Positions 24,424 to 31,231 of a DNA stretch of 35,101 nt are shown here, piece by piece. Location of the stretch: the IMG/VR virus record IMGVR_UViG_3300022220_000013, positions 1 to 35,101 of that record, one strand, 5' to 3'. Every line of letters begins with the position of its first letter. Position 1 is the stretch's first letter. The translations under genes were made by a program, and so were the position numbers. This DNA is from a virus. Below the pieces are notes generated by a model. The model was not told the DNA's origin. It saw nothing but the letters and a program-made list of their open reading frames with translations, and searched no databases.

Positions 24424-24896
24424 TAGACGTTGCATTAGCCCTAAGCGCGGCTAAGAAAGCCTTCGATTTAATACAGTCTGCAATCGACACAGGCCAGCAA
24501 GCTAGTGGCTTGCTAGATCAGCTTGGTAATTTTTACGATGCCAAAGACAAAGTTCAAGAAGCTAAGCAGCAGCATAAGCCTAATGGCTCTTACGGCGAGG
24601 AGTCAGTAGAGTCTTACGCGCTGAAAATTATCCAAGCCGAGATTGCCTGCGATGACTACGAAGCCAAGATTAAAAAAATGTTTATGGCTCAAGGAAAGAC
24701 TCCGCTGTACCAAAAGATGCTGAGAGTCAGGACTGAAGAGCGTGACCGTAGAGCTGCGGCTAAGCGTGAGCTTTTAAAGCTGCAACGTGAGAAGTTAAAA
24801 CGGCAGCAGGAAGCAAAGAATTTACTCATTGCTCTTGTTGCGCTTGCACTGTGTGCGGGTTCGGCAATTTATATCGCTGCTATAGCAGTAGGATAG
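24420..24896 (+). CDS. Tail-anchored coiled-coil membrane protein, 158 aa
   Basis: The N-terminal third is an amphipathic Ala-rich helix (ALSAAKKAFDLIQSAIDTGQ). A charged coiled coil follows (KRELLKLQREKLKRQQEAKN, about 115-134). A single C-terminal membrane helix lies at about 136-156 (LLIALVALALCAGSAIYI). This layout is common for a small phage protein that sits between tail and lysis genes. It could be a minor tail or lysis-associated protein. It is coupled to the upstream gene by ATGA and lies one base from the next start. Confidence 0.65.
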   Translation: MIDVALALSAAKKAFDLIQSAIDTGQQASGLLDQLGNFYDAKDKVQEAKQQHKPNGSYGEESVESYALKIIQAEIACDDYEAKIKKMFMAQGKTPLYQKMLRVRTEERDRRAAAKRELLKLQREKLKRQQEAKNLLIALVALALCAGSAIYIAAIAVG

Positions 24897-24897
24897 T

Positions 24898-26085
24898 ATG
24901 ACTCTAGTAGATTACGCTAAAACAGAACGTCATCGCGAAGCAATGCAAGTTTGGGAAGAGTGCGGCCGCAATAGTGCAAGGGCTGCGGGGGTACTAGGTA
25001 TCTCTCAGTCCACCATGCGTGACTATGTGTCTATTACTAAGAACACTGCGGCTGCTGCGGGGTACTCAGAAAACTGGGATGCTAGTCGTCACGTTCCCGA
25101 AGGCGAGATGGTCATTGGTCGCTCTATTTACACTGCGGACGATGAAGGCAACAAGGCTTGGTTAAAGACTAGACGTACCATGACCGAAGCGGCGCGAGAT
25201 AAAGCACTGCAAAGTTTTGTGGATGGCTTAACTAAAGGCGTTAAACCGTACAAGCCCAAAGCAAAGCCAAAGATTAAGAAGTTTGCTACGGATTTATTAC
25301 CTGCAATAGTAATAGGTGACGCACACTTCGGGATGAGGGCTGACGCGAGAGAGACCAAAGTTCGTGATTACGACACTAAGATAGCCTCCAATGATATGTT
25401 AGCGGCTGTCGATTACTTGGTTGATCTAGCCCCGGCGTCCGAGAAGTGCCTACTGGTTAACGTAGGAGACTTCATTCACGCCAATGGCAGCAGTGGTACT
25501 ACCTTTGGAGGAACGAAGCTAGACGTAGACACTAGAATAGAAGTAGTGCTTGAAATAGCAGCACAGACGTTTTTGTTTGCAATCGATAAGTTGCTTACGA
25601 AACACAAGAGTTGCGTTGTAGTGATGGCTAGAGGTAACCACGACTCCGATACTGCCATCGCCCTCGCGTTAATCTTAAAGTTCTACTACTCAAAAGAGCC
25701 AAGGGTAACCATATTAGATCCTCACGGTTTCTTTCACACCGTGCAGTTTGGTAAGAACCTGTTGGCTGTGCATCACGGAGACAAGGTTAAGGCTGTTAAG
25801 CTAGGTGCTATTCTCCCTAAGATGTTACCAGAGCAGTGGTCATCTACTGTGTACAGGAAGTGGCTAGTAGGACATATACACCACCAGAACGCCATAGAGA
25901 CAGATAACGGCGTTTTCGTAGAAGCCTTTGGGACATTAGCACCACCTGACTCTTGGCATGCAGGAGCAGGATATGGATCGTCTAGCGTGATGACCCAAGT
26001 AGTATTTCATCGTGACGGAGGAGAGGTTATACGTCACGTTTACCAAATCAGAGACTTGCGTAAAGTCCCTGACCTGACACTATAG
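24898..26085 (+). CDS. Metallophosphoesterase with N-terminal HTH
   Basis: Residues 11-48 form an HTH-like unit (RNSARAAGVLGISQSTMRDY). After a basic linker (KPYKPKAKPKIKK) comes a calcineurin-like phosphoesterase domain with all motifs in order: GDAH (140-143), GDFIH (190-194), RGNHD (245-249), HHGD (292-295) and GHIHH (325-329). These bind two metal ions for phosphodiester or phosphomonoester hydrolysis. Related phage proteins are known but their substrate is not. The HTH suggests a nucleic-acid target. It sits between a tail-anchored protein and the lysis genes, with 7 bases to the next. Confidence 0.88.
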   Translation: MTLVDYAKTERHREAMQVWEECGRNSARAAGVLGISQSTMRDYVSITKNTAAAAGYSENWDASRHVPEGEMVIGRSIYTADDEGNKAWLKTRRTMTEAARDKALQSFVDGLTKGVKPYKPKAKPKIKKFATDLLPAIVIGDAHFGMRADARETKVRDYDTKIASNDMLAAVDYLVDLAPASEKCLLVNVGDFIHANGSSGTTFGGTKLDVDTRIEVVLEIAAQTFLFAIDKLLTKHKSCVVVMARGNHDSDTAIALALILKFYYSKEPRVTILDPHGFFHTVQFGKNLLAVHHGDKVKAVKLGAILPKMLPEQWSSTVYRKWLVGHIHHQNAIETDNGVFVEAFGTLAPPDSWHAGAGYGSSSVMTQVVFHRDGGEVIRHVYQIRDLRKVPDLTL

Positions 26086-26092
26086 GTGTAGT

Positions 26093-26314
26093 ATGGATTA
26101 TCAAGTTATGTTTAATATTACAATAGCAGTCGCAGGATTCGTTGTCGGTTGGTTAGTCAATCGAGTCTTTGCTTTATTGGATAGGATTGACGCTGACATG
26201 AAGTCCATACCTATTATGTATGTAGCTAAAGAAGACTACCGAGATGACATACGAGAGATTAAAGAGATGCTCGGTGCTATCTTTAAACGCCTTGACACCA
26301 AAGCTGATAAATAA
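26093..26314 (+). CDS. Small membrane protein with coiled coil, 73 aa
   Basis: A membrane helix at about residues 8-28 (ITIAVAGFVVGWLVNRVFAL) is followed by a charged helix containing YVAKEDYRDDIREIKEMLGA. The YVxKxDYxxDIxEIKxxL pattern recurs in small phage proteins near lysis genes, in my recollection. It could be a tail or lysis accessory; at 73 aa it is short for an inner-membrane spanin. It precedes another one-helix protein and the holin. Confidence 0.7.
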   Translation: MDYQVMFNITIAVAGFVVGWLVNRVFALLDRIDADMKSIPIMYVAKEDYRDDIREIKEMLGAIFKRLDTKADK

Positions 26315-26323
26315 GGAACGACT

Positions 26324-26446
26324 ATGAAATACGTTAAAGTAATAGGCAAGTTTGTTAAATCTAAGGTTATGAGCGCCACAGAAGAACAGGCGACTGTTGT
26401 AACTATTTTTGCTGTTATCGTCGTGATTGCATTGGCGGTGGCATAG
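26324..26446 (+). CDS. One-helix membrane mini-protein, 40 aa
   Basis: ATG 26324 has an AAGGA ribosome site at 9 bases. The 40 residues start with a basic amphipathic part (MKYVKVIGKFVKSKVM) and end in a single hydrophobic helix (VVTIFAVIVVIALAVA). The stop overlaps the next GTG start by one base (TAGTG). Its size, topology and location in the lysis block suggest a holin modulator or second holin. There is no sequence family evidence. Confidence 0.65.
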   Translation: MKYVKVIGKFVKSKVMSATEEQATVVTIFAVIVVIALAVA

Positions 26447-26826
26447 TGTTGTCCTCGCTGACTGCCTTGGTCGGCCCAGTAACAAATTTGCTAGACCAGT
26501 TTGTTGAGGATAAAGACAAGAAAAACGAGCTTGCTCATCAGATTGCAACGATGGCTGATAAGCACCATCAAGAAATCATGCTGGCGCAAATCGCTGTCAA
26601 TAAAGAAGAAGCCAAAGGAAACTGGTTTCAGTCTTCTTGGAGGCCAGCAACTGCTTGGGTCTGCGTAGCAGGTTTTGCGGTGAACTTTCTTATCTCTCCT
26701 TTAGCTGCGCCTTTTGGTATTGAGGTTCCGCAAGCTGATACTACGGTTATGCTGCCTGTATTAACTGGCCTGCTCGGCTTGGCAGGAGCTAGATCCTACG
26801 AGCGTGTTAAAAATGTAGGGAAATAA
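26446..26826 (+). CDS. Holin, 3TM superfamily type
   Basis: The 126-aa product starts with GTG, overlapping the preceding stop. An N-terminal amphipathic segment and a charged helix (FVEDKDKKNELAHQIA) precede the signature SSWRPATAWVCVAGFAVNFL at about residues 63-82. A hydrophobic segment ending LLGLAGARSYERVK follows. This WRPxTxWVC...NF and GLxGxRxYEK pattern is that of the GTA_holin_3TM family. The protein would permeabilise the inner membrane at the end of infection so that the endolysin encoded just downstream reaches the wall. Confidence 0.85.
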   Translation: MLSSLTALVGPVTNLLDQFVEDKDKKNELAHQIATMADKHHQEIMLAQIAVNKEEAKGNWFQSSWRPATAWVCVAGFAVNFLISPLAAPFGIEVPQADTTVMLPVLTGLLGLAGARSYERVKNVGK

Positions 26827-26828
26827 TT

Positions 26829-27038
26829 ATGACCGACAAGGTGATTGAGTTTCCAAGAACAAAAACGCTCGATGATATGTACAGTAATATGCACTCGCTT
26901 GAATTGGAATTGACAGATTTAAGCACAAAAGCCATCGAATTAGGGTTGCCTATTTATAGTATAGTCGGCGTATTACAAGGTCAGGCACATTTTTTATTAG
27001 CGTTAGAGGCGGGAGAGTTTGACGATGACGAGGAGTAA
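26829..27038 (+). CDS. Hypothetical protein between holin and endolysin, 69 aa
   Basis: ATG 26829 lies two bases after the holin stop. The product is helical and acidic (DDMYSNMHSLELELTDLSTK, ending EAGEFDDDEE), with no membrane segment. Its 3' end overlaps the endolysin start by 14 bases. It is not a recognisable spanin or antiholin. Conservation of the position would be needed to link it to lysis. Confidence 0.6.
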   Translation: MTDKVIEFPRTKTLDDMYSNMHSLELELTDLSTKAIELGLPIYSIVGVLQGQAHFLLALEAGEFDDDEE

Positions 27039-27444
27039 GCGTCTAAGCGATATGCTTATTAAACATGAAGGGAAAAGGAACAAGCCCTACGAATGCACAG
27101 CAGGCAAGCTGACTATAGGGGTTGGGAGAAACCTTGATGACATGGGGCTTACTGAAGACGAGGTTTTGTATCTTTTAGACAACGATATTCAGCGGTGCGA
27201 CACCGAGCTATTACATAACTTTAAGTGGTATTCTGATTTATGCCGAGCCAGACAGGATGCTTTGATTAACCTTTGTTTTAACATAGGTATCACTAGATTG
27301 TTGACGTTTACACATTCTTTATCTTACATGGAAGCCGAAGACTACGAGAAAGCAGCAGACGAATTCTTAAACTCTAGGTGGGCTGAGCAAGTCGGTAACC
27401 GTGCTATAGAAGTTACCGAGCTAATTAGAACAGGGCGATACTAA
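27025..27444 (+). CDS. Endolysin, GH24 lysozyme
   Basis: This T4-lysozyme-type muramidase cleaves the peptidoglycan glycan backbone. ATG 27025 has a GGGAG site 9 bases upstream and is chosen over a TTG two codons earlier. The catalytic triad is E15 in LIKHEGKRNKPY, C24 in YECTAGKLT and T30 in KLTIGVG. The aspartate position of T4 lysozyme (D20) is Cys here, which is common in natural GH24 enzymes. The 139-aa length covers the catalytic domain only. There is no signal-arrest or signal peptide, so export depends on the holin. Its stop overlaps the convergent DUF3310 gene. Confidence 0.92.
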   Translation: MTRSKRLSDMLIKHEGKRNKPYECTAGKLTIGVGRNLDDMGLTEDEVLYLLDNDIQRCDTELLHNFKWYSDLCRARQDALINLCFNIGITRLLTFTHSLSYMEAEDYEKAADEFLNSRWAEQVGNRAIEVTELIRTGRY

Positions 27445-27668
27445 GGTTTCACATTCTCCAACTTCTGCAACTCAGACTCTATGATGAAGTCGCAGAACTG
27501 CTTTATCTTTCGCAGGTCTTCTACCCCTCCCTTCTCTCTCCATCTGGTAGCGTATTTAACAATACAACCCTCCGCAAAGGGCAACTGGTTAGCCATGATG
27601 TATTCAATAGGCTGAATTTTCATCTTTTGGTAATGGTCGCCAGCTACTTGGTAATCTGTTGATTTCAA
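27441..27668 (-). CDS. DUF3310 protein
   Basis: This 75-aa protein has the DUF3310 signature: DHYQ (11-14), IQPIEYIMANQLPFAEGCIV (18-37), KYATRW (38-43), and KGGVEDLRKIK. The family occurs in many phages; a link to nucleotide metabolism has been suggested, but the role is not established. The TTG start at 27668 is supported by GGAGG seven to eight bases upstream. It overlaps the upstream stop as TTGA. It is the last gene of the leftward operon, and its stop overlaps that of the convergent endolysin. Confidence 0.85.
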   Translation of the reverse strand: MKSTDYQVAGDHYQKMKIQPIEYIMANQLPFAEGCIVKYATRWREKGGVEDLRKIKQFCDFIIESELQKLENVKP

Positions 27669-27868
27669 TGTAAATCTCCTCCATCTTTGTCGTACAGAAA
27701 GTCAAACTTCTCTTCTAGTCCTTGTTCTTCAAGAAACTCAGTATGATCTATGAGCATTGCCATCATGGTTGCTATGCACCGTTTAGGGTTGTCCTCAAGG
27801 TCATAAAACTCTGACTCTAAGAATTCAGACATTTCTTCTGCGGACATCGCTATTACATATTCAGGCAT
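27665..27868 (-). CDS. Small acidic protein, 67 aa
   Basis: ATG 27868 is preferred over an upstream non-ATG start because an AAGG lies close before it. The product is acidic and helical (MPEYVIAMSAEEMSEFLESE, later TEFLEEQGLEEKFDFLYDKD). No domain is recognised. It overlaps the upstream nuclease-like gene by 8 bases and the DUF3310 gene by 4, so all are co-translated. Confidence 0.65.
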   Translation of the reverse strand: MPEYVIAMSAEEMSEFLESEFYDLEDNPKRCIATMMAMLIDHTEFLEEQGLEEKFDFLYDKDGGDLH

Positions 27869-28358
27869 TTTTAAGCCTTTTGATTGTGAGTCTTTTCCAC
27901 AGCTCTTCAATTGGTCGTAACTGGTTTTGTTCTAAAGTAAAACCATCTTCACCTAAAGGCTGTGATAACTCAGCAAAATGCTTACAAGTAGTCCAACCAA
28001 TCAACTTAAAACTATTGTCGTTGACCTTAACAACTAATACGCCTACTTGTGATTTGAATGATTCTAAACTTCTAAATATAAGTCTATAGGTAGGTCTAGA
28101 GGCTGCTTTAACATCAATAGTTATGTCTTGAATGGTGTAATCTGTACCACCATCTGAGCCGAGAAGATCCTTCGGGTCTTCCAGATCAAACACTTTAGCA
28201 AAGGCTAACTCACCTTGAACGCCTAACAACTCCACGTTCATTTCAGAGCTGTCTATTCTCAACTGAGTTAATCCTAAATTACGAGAGGTAGCATATCTGG
28301 ACATAGCTACGTCTCTGCACAGAGCTTGTTCGTCTTCTGATAAGGTGACTTCTATCAT
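27861..28358 (-). CDS. PD-(D/E)XK nuclease-like protein, 165 aa
   Basis: The central region has the layout of a PD-(D/E)XK fold: E50 in GVQGELAFAKVF, D73 in GGTDYTIQD, and D82-x-K84 in ITIDVKAASRP, followed by a strand IFRSLESFKSQVGVLVV. Small phage proteins with this layout are often annotated as putative endonucleases or Holliday-junction-like nucleases; no activity is shown here. It follows NinG with an ATGA overlap. Its position fits a recombination or DNA-repair role in the leftward operon. Confidence 0.65.
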   Translation of the reverse strand: MIEVTLSEDEQALCRDVAMSRYATSRNLGLTQLRIDSSEMNVELLGVQGELAFAKVFDLEDPKDLLGSDGGTDYTIQDITIDVKAASRPTYRLIFRSLESFKSQVGVLVVKVNDNSFKLIGWTTCKHFAELSQPLGEDGFTLEQNQLRPIEELWKRLTIKRLKNA

Positions 28359-28783
28359 CTTAAACGATTCTCATGGTATTTAATCTGCTCGTTAAACTCC
28401 GCCAGCATATCTTCGTAATCAGCTTTGTAGAGTTTAATGGGTTCTGACTTGGTGGCTATCATTTGATCTACGAAGTCCCTGCCGTACATATCCTCCATCC
28501 AGAGGGTGTACTGCTGCGCGGCTGATCCGTACCTCATCCCCCACATATTACAAGAGGCACACTGAGGGTGGACGTTTTCTATCTTTAACGCCCAGTAACT
28601 AGATGAGCCTTTCGCCAGGAAGTGTCCACCTTGCAAGGCTGAGTAGTGCTTAACACAACCACAAGACACGCACTCACAGTTACCGTCATCATCCGCTGCG
28701 GCTAGTCTACATAACCGCTGGATGGCTTTGAGGCATTCCTGCCGTAAGACTTTGCTAGATTTGACTTTAGGCTTGCGCTTCAT
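28355..28783 (-). CDS. ninG: NinG/Rap recombination protein
   Basis: Lambda NinG (Rap) promotes recombination and resolves branched DNA. This 142-aa protein has the NinG zinc region: CECVSCGC at 36-43, H54 in GGHFLAKGSSS, ALKIENVHPQCASCNMW at 65-81 (H72, C75, C78), then QYTLWMEDMYG. The N-terminus is basic (KRKPKVKSSKVLRQECLKAI). It is shorter than lambda NinG (about 200 aa) but keeps the core. The ATGA overlaps on both sides place it within the recombination operon. Confidence 0.88.
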   Translation of the reverse strand: MKRKPKVKSSKVLRQECLKAIQRLCRLAAADDDGNCECVSCGCVKHYSALQGGHFLAKGSSSYWALKIENVHPQCASCNMWGMRYGSAAQQYTLWMEDMYGRDFVDQMIATKSEPIKLYKADYEDMLAEFNEQIKYHENRLR

Positions 28784-28989
28784 AATCTGTAAGGCTTTCC
28801 AGTTTGTAGGGAATTAATTACCCGAATTGCTCTTAATCTGGTCTTAGAGTCCATGTTTTTCATTCTGCTTTCTAACAGTTTAATGCTGAACAGCTTAGAA
28901 TTAATTGGATAGATCATAGATAAGAATTTCAATTCATCGCTTACCTGATAGACATTTCTTGCCTCAGTGTCGCCTGTTTGCTTCGCCAT
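28780..28989 (-). CDS. Hypothetical protein, 69 aa
   Basis: A small basic helical protein (YQVSDELKFLSMIYPINSKL, then RMKNMDSKTRLRAIRVINSL). No zinc motif or membrane segment is seen. It overlaps the preceding gene by 49 bases and NinG by 4. The function is unknown. Real coding is supported by the unbroken chain of overlaps. Confidence 0.6.
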   Translation of the reverse strand: MAKQTGDTEARNVYQVSDELKFLSMIYPINSKLFSIKLLESRMKNMDSKTRLRAIRVINSLQTGKPYRL

Positions 28990-29276
28990 TGCTCAAACCT
29001 CATATTCATTACTTGAATCTTATGCCGCAGTAACACCGCTTTTTCTATTGCGACTTTTAATCCTTCTAATAACTCAAGGTACTCAGGATGAGAGTACGCA
29101 TATCTTTCTTGTTTGGCAATCGGCATAGAATGCTCTGATCTTTCTGCTTCTGCCATGAGTATGGCTTTCTTGGACTTGCGAAACTCCATAAGGTACTGGC
29201 GTTCAGCTTCGGCTTGAGCAAACTCTTGAGTAACTTTCTCAAGGTCTGCGAGTGTATTTCCTTCGCTCAAATTCAT
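28941..29276 (-). CDS. Coiled-coil phage protein, 111 aa
   Basis: The protein is a long charged helix: MNLSEGNTLADLEKVTQEFA, then RKSKKAILMAEAERSEHSMP, YAYSHPEYLELLEGLKVAIE, and a C-terminal FEQWRSKQATLRQEM. The ordering (NTLxDLE ... EFRKSKKA ... YAxxHPEY...LEGLKxA ... WRxxQAT) recalls small early proteins of lambdoid and P22-like phages, of unknown function. ATG 29276 is taken as the start; a GTG at 29297 and an ATG at 29285 are alternatives without better ribosome sites. It overlaps the preceding gene by 38 bases. Confidence 0.65.
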   Translation of the reverse strand: MNLSEGNTLADLEKVTQEFAQAEAERQYLMEFRKSKKAILMAEAERSEHSMPIAKQERYAYSHPEYLELLEGLKVAIEKAVLLRHKIQVMNMRFEQWRSKQATLRQEMSIR

Positions 29277-29394
29277 TCTCCACATAAAGTTTGACACGTT
29301 CTTGGTAGTCAGGAGGCACTTTAGATAAAGCCTCCCTCCTTTCCTCTCTGGTCTTGAGTGCCAGTATTTCTGCTGCGTAGTGTCTGGGCTTCAT
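29239..29394 (-). CDS. Small basic phage protein, 51 aa
   Basis: The 51-aa product reads MKPRHYAAEILALKTREERR, then EALSKVPPDYQERVKLYVEN and a basic end. The pattern RHYAxEILALKTxEERRxALxKVP is one I recall from early regions of lambdoid phages. No function is known to me. Its start overlaps the previous stop (ATGA), and its end overlaps the coiled-coil gene. Confidence 0.75.
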   Translation of the reverse strand: MKPRHYAAEILALKTREERREALSKVPPDYQERVKLYVENEFERRKYTRRP

Positions 29395-29564
29395 ACATAA
29401 GTGCCGTTGATATACTCCATCACTAAAGAGATATCCTCAACATCATCGTATTTACAAACACCAAACCCTTTATCATCAAAGACTATGACGTAAGGGATAT
29501 GCTCTGAATCTGCACAGAACACAGCCTCTTCAATCGCGTCTGCTGCGGTGTTAAAAACTATCAT
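29391..29564 (-). CDS. Hypothetical protein, 57 aa
   Basis: The 57-aa frame starts at ATG 29564, overlapping the stop of the XRE gene (ATGA), and ends overlapping the next ATG in the same way. The product is acidic, beta/alpha (MIVFNTAADAIEEAVFCADS, IPYVIVFDDKGFGVCKYDDV). The four-base overlaps at both ends are the main evidence for a real gene. The function is unknown. Confidence 0.7.
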   Translation of the reverse strand: MIVFNTAADAIEEAVFCADSEHIPYVIVFDDKGFGVCKYDDVEDISLVMEYINGTYV

Positions 29565-29761
29565 AAGCCTTTCGCCACAAATTCTAGTTCATCAACGCCT
29601 AACTCATTAGACATCTTGGTAACCAGAGATAAGCTAGCATCTTTCTGGTATCTCCATCTGGAGACTTGCTGCTTATGAACAGCAAAGCGCTTCGCCAGTT
29701 CTACCGACGTTACGCCTTGCTCCTCTTGGGCAGCTCTAAGTGCTTTCCCAAAATCAATCAT
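29561..29761 (-). CDS. XRE/Cro-like HTH regulator, 66 aa
   Basis: ATG 29761 with GAGG five bases upstream is preferred over a longer non-ATG frame. An HTH covers about residues 17-38 (VTSVELAKRFAVHKQQVSRW). The total length is that of a single-domain Cro-like protein. It lies inside the leftward operon, not divergent from it, so it is made together with the recombination genes. It could feed back on the inverted repeat over the leftward promoter (31233-31251). No partner repressor was found in the window. Confidence 0.82.
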   Translation of the reverse strand: MIDFGKALRAAQEEQGVTSVELAKRFAVHKQQVSRWRYQKDASLSLVTKMSNELGVDELEFVAKGL

Positions 29762-29768
29762 AAGTACC

Positions 29769-30044
29769 TCAGAAGGGAAGATCCGAATCAAAGTCATCAA
29801 CAGGCGCAGCAGCGACAGGAACTGTGTCTACTGGGCTGTCAGTGTTGATCGATCCAGAGCCTTTAATTAACGGCTTGTTAGAACCATCGGGCTTATTAGT
29901 AAACGCAGTGGTAGAGATATTCTCTGTGACCACTTGGCAGTTAGGGCAGGTAAACGAAGCCTTGCCTGTCATCTGTGGTGACCTTTCAGACTTAGGCTTT
30001 TCGTTTTTCCACAGGGCAAAATCAATTACTTGTGTGTATGTCAT
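29769..30044 (-). CDS. Small protein with SSB-like acidic C-terminal tail, 91 aa
   Basis: The N-terminus, IDFALWKNEKPKSERSPQMT, resembles a family of short phage proteins with the ALFKNxKK....P..TG pattern. A CPNC pair follows at about 33-36. The C-terminus is disordered (PVDTVPVAAAPVDD) and ends DDFDSDLPF, closely matching the acidic tip by which bacterial SSB recruits repair proteins. No full OB fold (length about 110) seems present. It lies between the exonuclease and the XRE gene, overlapping the exonuclease stop (ATGA). It probably works in recombination, perhaps as a ssDNA-binding or host-SSB-mimic factor; this is inference. Confidence 0.65.
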   Translation of the reverse strand: MTYTQVIDFALWKNEKPKSERSPQMTGKASFTCPNCQVVTENISTTAFTNKPDGSNKPLIKGSGSINTDSPVDTVPVAAAPVDDFDSDLPF

Positions 30045-30628
30045 TCTTCTTTCCTCAATCGTTCAGTTTCAGATTTAATAATATCAGCAGTTTCTATCAG
30101 TAGAGGTTCTGCCAGTTCCAAGAGCTTATTATCGCGTTTAATTTCAATAATAAGCGGTTTCATCTCAGGGTGAAAAGACATAAAGAAATACTTCTCCAGA
30201 CCTAAGACAAGCATTGTCCCTTGTACCTGTTGGACGTAGGTACTGGGGAGTTTGTTAGCGCGTAGATAAGCGCAGTGTGTAGCAGGAAGTGGGCATTTGA
30301 TTTCAATGCCTGTGTCTTCAAACACTCCGTCAGAACTACAACCTATCTCATGCCCTTCCATTTTAATAAGACCTATTTCCTCTACCTCCACGCCCATGAT
30401 GACCTCAAACATCGCTCTGGCCTGTGGTTCTAATTCATTGCCACGCTCCATTGCAGAAGACTTGAATGTCTCAGTAGGTGCGTTAGTAAGTTTTTCAGCT
30501 ATTAGCTGGTTTATAAGACCTTCACGGCTAGTAGATAACTTACCAGCCGTGGTGAAGACCTTAGAGAAATTACTTGCTGTTACTACCCCCACTCGGGACT
30601 GTAACCATTCATCACTACCCTGAATCAT
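30041..30628 (-). CDS. YqaJ / lambda-type exonuclease
   Basis: This family degrades one strand of duplex DNA 5' to 3' to expose ssDNA for annealing. The 195-aa protein shows the usual motifs: QGSDEWLQSRVGVVTAS at the N-terminus, ERGNELEPQA (E67), GCSSDGVFED (D100), IEIKCP (E109, K111) and YVQQVQGTMLVLG (131-143). It is directly downstream of ERF and overlaps it by four bases (ATGA). The exonuclease plus annealase pairing matches lambda Red and similar systems. Confidence 0.92.
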   Translation of the reverse strand: MIQGSDEWLQSRVGVVTASNFSKVFTTAGKLSTSREGLINQLIAEKLTNAPTETFKSSAMERGNELEPQARAMFEVIMGVEVEEIGLIKMEGHEIGCSSDGVFEDTGIEIKCPLPATHCAYLRANKLPSTYVQQVQGTMLVLGLEKYFFMSFHPEMKPLIIEIKRDNKLLELAEPLLIETADIIKSETERLRKEE

Positions 30629-31203
30629 GAAGCCTCCTGCATCTTGGCTTGTTTCTTTTCTAACAGAGGTACGGCGTGTTTGAACTGGTCTAAAGTAAAC
30701 TGCTCAATAGACTCAGCCTTGTATGCCTTAAGGAACTTCTTCTCATCTGTGTCAGTGATTTTTAACATCGCTTTGAGAGATGTAGCTTGACCAGTGTTGA
30801 TTAAAGTCTTAGCAGCTTGGGTAACAGCATTGCCATCGTCATCCTCAGCGGGAATTCCCAGTACGCTTTGCAAACTGAAGCGACGGCAATACGTCACTAA
30901 TAAGCCGTATGTGTGAGGATCATTCTTAGGAGCTGGTATAGAAAAGTTAGACTCCATGAACTGCCCAGAGGAATGCATGAGTCTGGTGGTTACGCCGACA
31001 GTGCCTTCATAAGCAAAGGGAAACTGGACGTAGGATAAGCCGTTTTCAGCCATTGGCTCTTTAACAGCAGCAATGACACTGCCCAAATCGGCGTACTTAG
31101 ATTTAAAAAATGGATTGTCGGCAGTTTTTGACGCGCCGCCCATTTGACCCTGTGCTTTTGATAGCGCAGTAGCCAATTCGTTGATGTTTTCTGATGTTTG
31201 CAT
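30625..31203 (-). CDS. erf: ERF-family single-strand annealing protein
   Basis: P22 Erf promotes annealing of complementary ssDNA and circularisation of phage DNA. Here 192 aa begin at ATG 31203, which has AAAGGAGA 5 bases upstream; a longer frame would cross the promoter. ERF motifs are present: NPFFKSKYADLGSVI (30-44), HTYGLLVTYCRRFSLQSVLG (97-116) and AEDDDGN (119-125). It is the first gene of the leftward operon, 20-30 bases from a sigma70-like promoter. With the YqaJ exonuclease it makes a two-component recombination system. Confidence 0.92.
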   Translation of the reverse strand: MQTSENINELATALSKAQGQMGGASKTADNPFFKSKYADLGSVIAAVKEPMAENGLSYVQFPFAYEGTVGVTTRLMHSSGQFMESNFSIPAPKNDPHTYGLLVTYCRRFSLQSVLGIPAEDDDGNAVTQAAKTLINTGQATSLKAMLKITDTDEKKFLKAYKAESIEQFTLDQFKHAVPLLEKKQAKMQEAS

Positions 31204-31231
31204 ATTAATCTCCTTTAGATAATGCACAAAC

